Source: Brevundimonas sp. UBA4609
GTDB taxonomy: Bacteria > Pseudomonadota > Alphaproteobacteria > Caulobacterales > Caulobacteraceae
Direction: 5' to 3'
Length of the DNA stretch: 12,797 bases
NCBI GenBank assembly: GCA_002386585.1
Contig: DGIZ01000037.1
Coordinates: forward strand, 1-12,797
Shown here: positions 9,057-12,797 of the stretch, piece by piece
Position numbering within the stretch: position 1 is the stretch's first letter
Layout of the letters: each line of letters opens with the position of its first letter
Program-made: the position numbers and the translations under genes
Notes under the pieces: model-generated
Databases searched by the model: none
Told to the model about the DNA's origin: nothing
Seen by the model: only the letters and a program-made list of their open reading frames with translations

Positions 9057-9174
9057 CCTCTCCGCCTGATCAGCCGAGCCTGACGACGAACGCCGTTTTC
9101 ATCTGAACTGAACCGCCTCCCCGGCCGTTCGCTTGTGACTTCATCAGGGGGACGAACCGCAAGCGGAGACGCTT
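9057..9174 (+). promoter_or_regulatory. Possible EcfG-type stress promoter before the glucosidase gene
   Basis: TGAAC (9104-9108), 17 bp, then CGTT (9126-9129) differs in one base from the GGAAC-N16/17-CGTT pattern of alphaproteobacterial EcfG (SigT in Caulobacter) promoters. It would start a transcript near 9136, about 40 nt before the ATG. GGAG (9164-9167) is the ribosome site. Short motifs like this arise by chance, so support is modest. Confidence 0.3.
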
Positions 9175-11322
9175 ATGGACGACGCCTATTCTGTCCAGGC
9201 CACGGCCGCCGACACCAACGATCAGGACGGTCTCGAGACCCTGATGGCGCTGAAGGACGGCGACGCCTTCCTCGTCGCCGATCACTGGGGGGACGTGAAG
9301 GCGGGCGCAGACGGCCTGTTCGAGCGGGACACGCGGCTGCTGTCCCGCTTCGTCCTGACGGTCGGGCGCGCGCGGCCGTCACGGCTCAGTTCGGGCGTGA
9401 CCAAGGACAACGTCTTCTTCACCTGCCATTCCACCAACCGGCCCCTGCCGCCGATGGGCGGGCGCTCGGCCCCGGCGGGAGTGCTGCACCTGGAACGACG
9501 ACGCTTTCTGTGGAATCGGCGCCTGTTCGAGCGGGTGCGGATGGTCAACCACGGCGTCGAAGACATCCTGCTGCCGCTGACGTTCGAGTTCGACGCCGAC
9601 TTCGCCGACATCTTCCAGGTGCGCGGCACGGTGCGGCCCCAGCACGGTGAAATCCACCCGCCGGTGATCGACGGACGGCGCGTGACCTTCAGCTACACCG
9701 GCCTGGACGGCGTGGGACGGACCAGTTGTCTGGCCTTCTCGGAACCGCCGGCCCGTCTCAGCGCCAACCGGGCCGAGTTCATGTTCAGCCTGCCGCGCGG
9801 GCGCAGCCTGGACCTGTTCATCGAATGCGGCCTAGACGCCTGCGAACAGCCGGACGAGACGCGCTGGCGCTGGCACGCCATCCTGGCGCGGCTGGCCATG
9901 CGGCGACGGCTGCGAAGGGGCGCCATCGTCGAGGGCGGGCGCAACCAGGGCTTCAACGACTGGCTGCGACAGTCGCGGGCCGACATCGCCCTTCTGGTCA
10001 CCGACCTGCCGACGGGCCCCTATCCCTATGCGGGGACGCCGTGGTTCTCGACCCCGTTCGGGCGCGACGGCATCATCACCGCCTGGCAGATGCTGTGGAT
10101 CGACCCCGGCCTGGCCAAGGGGGTGCTGACCTATCTGGCCTCGCGTCAGGCGACCGAGACCAACGCCTTCATGGACTCCGCCCCCGGCAAGATCATGCAC
10201 GAGACGCGCGGCGGCGAGATGAGCGTGCTGGGAGAGGTGCCGTTCGGCCTCTACTACGGGGGCGTCGACACCACCTGCCTGTTCATCGCCCTGGCCGGCG
10301 CCTACGCCAAGCGCACCAACGACTATGAGACGGTGCGCGCCCTGTGGCCCCATCTGATCGCGGCGGCGGGCTGGATGAGCGACTATGGCGACAGCAACGG
10401 CGACGGCCTGATCGACTACGCCCGCGCGGCGGACACAGGCCTTTCGAACCAGGGCTGGAAGGATTCCGAGGACTCCATCTTCCACGCCGACGGCCGCTTT
10501 CCCAAGGGGCCGATCGCCCTGTTGGAGGTCCAGGGCTACGCCTTCGCCGCCTGGAAGGCGCTGGCCGAGATGGGCGCCGTGCTCGGCGACGGTCGCGCCC
10601 TCGAGTGGGCGAACCGGGCCGAGGCGCTGCGCGCCCTGGTCGAGGACCGCTACTGGATGGAGGACGAGGGCTTCTACGCCATCGCCCTGGACGGCGACGG
10701 GGAGCAATGCCGCGCCATCGCCTCCAACGCCGGGCATCTGCTGTTCACCGGCCTGCCTTCGCACGAACGGGCGCGACAAGTGACGCGGCGGATGCTGACG
10801 GCCGAGTTTCGCTCGGGCTGGGGTCTGCGGACCCTGGCCAAGGGACAGGCTCGCTTCAACCCGATGAGCTATCATAACGGCTCGGTCTGGCCGCACGACA
10901 CGGCCCTGGCGGCGGCGGGCATGGCCCGCTACGGCGAACGGCGGGCGGTGGCCATGCTGCTGGGCGAGATCTATGGCTCGGCCGCCCATTTCCAGATGCG
11001 CCTGCCCGAACTGTTCTGCGGCTTCGTGCGCGAGACGGGCGAGCCGCCCATCGCCTATCCGGTCGCCTGCCTGCCCCAGGCCTGGGCGGCGAGTTCGGTC
11101 TTCCTGATGATGCAGTCGGTGCTGGGCCTGAACATCGACGCCGCCGAAGGCCTGGTCGAGGTCAACAATCCCGCCCTGCCCGCCGGGCTGGACCGGCTGT
11201 CGATCACGCGCCTGAAGGTCGGCGAGGGGGTGATCGACCTGCACTTCCAGCGCCTGAGCGGCCATGTGGTGGTGATGCCGCGCGAACGCAGCGGGACGGT
11301 GAACCTGAGGGCGACAGGCTAG
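9175..11322 (+). CDS. Amylo-alpha-1,6-glucosidase / glycogen-debranching-type protein
   Basis: Proteins of this family hydrolyse alpha-1,6 branch glucose in glycogen-like glucans, though bacterial members near glycosyltransferases may act on other oligosaccharides. The 715-residue product has the two-part plan of the bacterial/archaeal type: an N-terminal beta-sandwich domain (about 20-215, including GLFERDTRLLSRF) and a C-terminal six-hairpin (alpha/alpha)6 catalytic domain (about 260-690). Landmarks in the latter are YPYAGTPWFSTPFGRDGI (283-300), YYGGVDTTCLFIALAGAY, SNQGWKDSEDSIFHADG (about 424-440) and MSYHNGSVWPHDTALAA (about 563-579). Acidic residues of GRDG and WKDSEDS are candidate catalytic or binding residues. 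No signal peptide, so cytoplasmic. Start is backed by GGAG 7 nt upstream. It lacks the 4-alpha-glucanotransferase domain of eukaryotic debranching enzyme. No glgA, glgB, glgC or glgP lies in the window. Its TAG overlaps that of mutY. Confidence 0.9.
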   Translation: MDDAYSVQATAADTNDQDGLETLMALKDGDAFLVADHWGDVKAGADGLFERDTRLLSRFVLTVGRARPSRLSSGVTKDNVFFTCHSTNRPLPPMGGRSAPAGVLHLERRRFLWNRRLFERVRMVNHGVEDILLPLTFEFDADFADIFQVRGTVRPQHGEIHPPVIDGRRVTFSYTGLDGVGRTSCLAFSEPPARLSANRAEFMFSLPRGRSLDLFIECGLDACEQPDETRWRWHAILARLAMRRRLRRGAIVEGGRNQGFNDWLRQSRADIALLVTDLPTGPYPYAGTPWFSTPFGRDGIITAWQMLWIDPGLAKGVLTYLASRQATETNAFMDSAPGKIMHETRGGEMSVLGEVPFGLYYGGVDTTCLFIALAGAYAKRTNDYETVRALWPHLIAAAGWMSDYGDSNGDGLIDYARAADTGLSNQGWKDSEDSIFHADGRFPKGPIALLEVQGYAFAAWKALAEMGAVLGDGRALEWANRAEALRALVEDRYWMEDEGFYAIALDGDGEQCRAIASNAGHLLFTGLPSHERARQVTRRMLTAEFRSGWGLRTLAKGQARFNPMSYHNGSVWPHDTALAAAGMARYGERRAVAMLLGEIYGSAAHFQMRLPELFCGFVRETGEPPIAYPVACLPQAWAASSVFLMMQSVLGLNIDAAEGLVEVNNPALPAGLDRLSITRLKVGEGVIDLHFQRLSGHVVVMPRERSGTVNLRATG

Positions 11323-12341
11323 GCGGCGCCCAGAGCCCGCTCCAGCGCCTTCCTGAACACGGTCGGCAGGGCTTTGGCCGCCTCGTCCGCCGGGGTCCAT
11401 GAGAAGTCGCCCTCGCCCGTCGCCACATGCACTTCCAGCGTCAGGCTGAAGTGGGTGAAGACGTGCTCGACCGCCCCGGCCGCGCGCCAGTCGCCTTCAG
11501 TCGGCGGGGCGAAATCCGGCGTCGTCCCCCAGTCCGACGTCGGCAGGCCCGCCATCCCCCCCAGCAGCCCCTTGTCCGGCCGCCGCACCAGGGCGACGCG
11601 CCCCGCTGCATCGGTCAGCACATAGGCGTGGCCGCGCCGATGCGGCCGTTCGGCCTTCTTCGTCTTCAGGGGATAGCGTTCAGGCGTCCCCGTCTTCAGC
11701 GCCTCGCAGCCGAAGGTCAGCGGACACCGCTCGCATAGCGGCGACTTGGGCCGACAGACCCCCGAGCCCAGGTCCATCAAGGCCTGCGCCCAGTCGCCCG
11801 GCCTGTGCGCGTCGATGAACAGGCCAGCCAGCCGCCGCAGTTCGGGCCGGGCGGCGGGCAGCGGAGTCTCGACCGCGAACAGGCGGCTCATCACCCGCTC
11901 GACATTGCCGTCGACGACGTTGGCGGGCCGGTCGAAGGCGATGGCGGCCACGGCCGCGGCGGTATAGGCGCCCACTCCCGGCAAGGCCAGCAGCTCGACC
12001 TCGGTCTGCGGGAAGGCCCCGCCGTGCTCGGCCGCCACCGCGCGGGCGCAGGCCAGCAGGTTGCGCGCCCTGGCGTAGTAGCCCAGCCCCGCCCAGGCGG
12101 CCATCAGCTCGGCGTCCTCCGCCGCAGCCAGATCCTTCACCGTCGGCCAGCGCGTGGTGAACCGTTCGAAATAGGGCGTCGCGTGCGGCACCGTGGTCTG
12201 CTGCAGCATCACCTCGGACAACCAGACGCGATAGGGGTCGGTCTTCGCCCTGGCCCCCGGCGGCGCGCGCCACGGCAGGCGGCGCGCATGGGCGTCATAC
12301 CAATCGAGCAGGGCGGTGCGGAGGGAGGGGACGTCGACCAT
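11319..12341 (-). CDS. mutY: A/G-specific adenine DNA glycosylase MutY
   Basis: MutY removes adenine mispaired with 8-oxoguanine or guanine, the first step of base excision that prevents G:C to T:A mutation. The 340-residue product has catalytic Glu43 in SEVMLQQTTV, the helix-hairpin-helix LPGVGAYTAAAVA (120-132), catalytic Asp144 in VVDGNVERV, and a complete 4Fe-4S ligand set C196-x6-C203-x2-C206-x5-C212. The C-terminal NUDIX-like domain that reads 8-oxoG is present (about 230-335, including GLLGGMAGLP and VFTHFSLTLEV). All key residues are intact. The ATG at 12341 has no clear ribosome site, and its first bases overlap an ATG on the other strand; a nearly leaderless transcript from the shared TATATA element is possible. 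The 3' end is convergent with the glucosidase gene with a 4-bp overlap. Confidence 0.96.
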   Translation of the reverse strand: MVDVPSLRTALLDWYDAHARRLPWRAPPGARAKTDPYRVWLSEVMLQQTTVPHATPYFERFTTRWPTVKDLAAAEDAELMAAWAGLGYYARARNLLACARAVAAEHGGAFPQTEVELLALPGVGAYTAAAVAAIAFDRPANVVDGNVERVMSRLFAVETPLPAARPELRRLAGLFIDAHRPGDWAQALMDLGSGVCRPKSPLCERCPLTFGCEALKTGTPERYPLKTKKAERPHRRGHAYVLTDAAGRVALVRRPDKGLLGGMAGLPTSDWGTTPDFAPPTEGDWRAAGAVEHVFTHFSLTLEVHVATGEGDFSWTPADEAAKALPTVFRKALERALGAA

Positions 12342-12363
12342 GAGTTCAGGCTATATAGAACGA
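12342..12363. promoter_or_regulatory. Shared divergent promoter candidate for mutY and dciA
   Basis: GCTATATA at 12350-12357 matches seven of eight bases of the Caulobacter housekeeping -10 pattern GCTANAWC on the plus strand. Transcription starting about 7 nt after it would begin at the ATG at 12364, giving a leaderless dciA mRNA. The same TATATA read on the minus strand would start a transcript within a few bases of the mutY ATG. A TCGAC at 12334-12338 is a weak -35 candidate for the plus direction. Confidence 0.4.
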
Positions 12364-12797
12364 ATGCGCCGCACCCTGCCTACCGAAGCTGAAGCGCGCC
12401 AGATTCTGGCGCAGAGGCGTACGCGCCCGGCCCTGCGCCCGCCGCCGCCTGCGGGCCGGTCGCTGGCGCCGTTGATCAAGAAGCTGGACGCCCAGTTTGG
12501 ACGCGGCGCCTCGGCGCTGGAGCCGCGCTGGGTCGAGATCGTGGGCGAACGGCTGGCGCGCGTCACCCGCCCGCAGAAGTTGACCAAGGGACGCGGCAAC
12601 GCCGGCGGAACGCTGGAGCTGCGTGTCGCGGGCCCCGCCGCCCTGCTGGTCCAGCATCAGTCGGCGGACATCATCCAGCGCGTGAACCTGTTTCTCGGCG
12701 CGGGCTCGGTCGAGAAGCTGCGCATCGCCCAGGGGCCGGTGAAACCCCTGCCCGCCTCGGGCGCCAAGCCCCGCCCGCGCGGCCGCGCGGTCCTGCC
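12364..12797 (+). CDS. dciA: DciA-like DUF721 protein (3' end cut by window edge)
   Basis: DUF721 proteins related to DciA bind the replicative helicase DnaB and help load it in bacteria that lack DnaC or DnaI. The visible 144 residues start with an Arg/Pro-rich segment (RRTRPALRPPPPAGR) followed by the DUF721 core SLAPLIKKLDAQFG, RWVEIVGERLARVTRPQKL, TLELRVAGPAALLVQHQSAD and IIQRVNLFLGAGSVEKLRIAQGPV, which looks like the KH-like DciA fold. The frame is open to the right edge, so the C-terminus is not seen. I chose ATG 12364 because it fits the family N-terminus from memory and lies correctly behind a -10-like element. ATG 12340 in the same frame would add eight residues and overlap the mutY start codon. 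DUF721 next to mutY is a familiar alphaproteobacterial arrangement, often with dsbA and smc further on. Confidence 0.85.
   Translation, partial: MRRTLPTEAEARQILAQRRTRPALRPPPPAGRSLAPLIKKLDAQFGRGASALEPRWVEIVGERLARVTRPQKLTKGRGNAGGTLELRVAGPAALLVQHQSADIIQRVNLFLGAGSVEKLRIAQGPVKPLPASGAKPRPRGRAVL

Noticed and set aside
9832..11400. 522-codon minus-strand frame opposite the glucosidase gene
   Set aside because: Low-complexity product with no domain; the plus strand has clear debranching-enzyme motifs and a ribosome site.

Overview
The window is GC-rich chromosomal DNA from an alphaproteobacterium, most likely a Caulobacterales member and probably Brevundimonas-like. That placement rests on remembered protein resemblance, on a cell-cycle methyltransferase of the CcrM type, and on CtrA-like and GANTC sites at the expected genes; it was not tested by a search. 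Ten protein genes are visible, two of them cut by the window edges.

Left half (1-6448, all minus strand). Read in the direction of transcription, this is a catB-like acetyltransferase followed by the division and cell wall (dcw) genes murC, murB, ddl, ftsQ and ftsA (cut at position 1). MurC and MurB finish UDP-MurNAc synthesis and start the stem peptide, Ddl makes D-Ala-D-Ala, and FtsQ and FtsA belong to the divisome. The usual murG/ftsW neighbours are not upstream of murC; the acetyltransferase sits there. The murC-murB and murB-ddl gaps each hold an inverted pair of short repeats, of two different families. ddl and ftsQ overlap, and a CtrA-type box lies inside the 3' end of ddl, placed to drive ftsQA separately.

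Middle (6449-6754). A divergent control region of about 300 bp separates catB/murC from ccrM. Near ccrM it has two GANTC sites, the methylation target of CcrM, as the arms of a perfect inverted repeat around a TTAACC half-site. This fits methylation- and CtrA-linked control of ccrM.

Right half (6755-12797). ccrM, a family 4 glycosyltransferase and an amylo-alpha-1,6-glucosidase (glycogen-debranching-type) gene run on the plus strand. mutY is convergent with the glucosidase, and the two stop codons share one CTAG. mutY is divergent from a DciA/DUF721 gene cut by the right edge; they share a very small intergenic region with one TATATA element. The sugar-gene pair looks like a separate module set between the genome-maintenance genes ccrM and mutY-dciA.

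No tRNA, rRNA, CRISPR array, transposase or integrase was seen. The most interesting signals are regulatory: the only three TTAA tetramers I could find by eye all lie at candidate CtrA sites (upstream of ddl, inside ddl before ftsQ, and upstream of ccrM).
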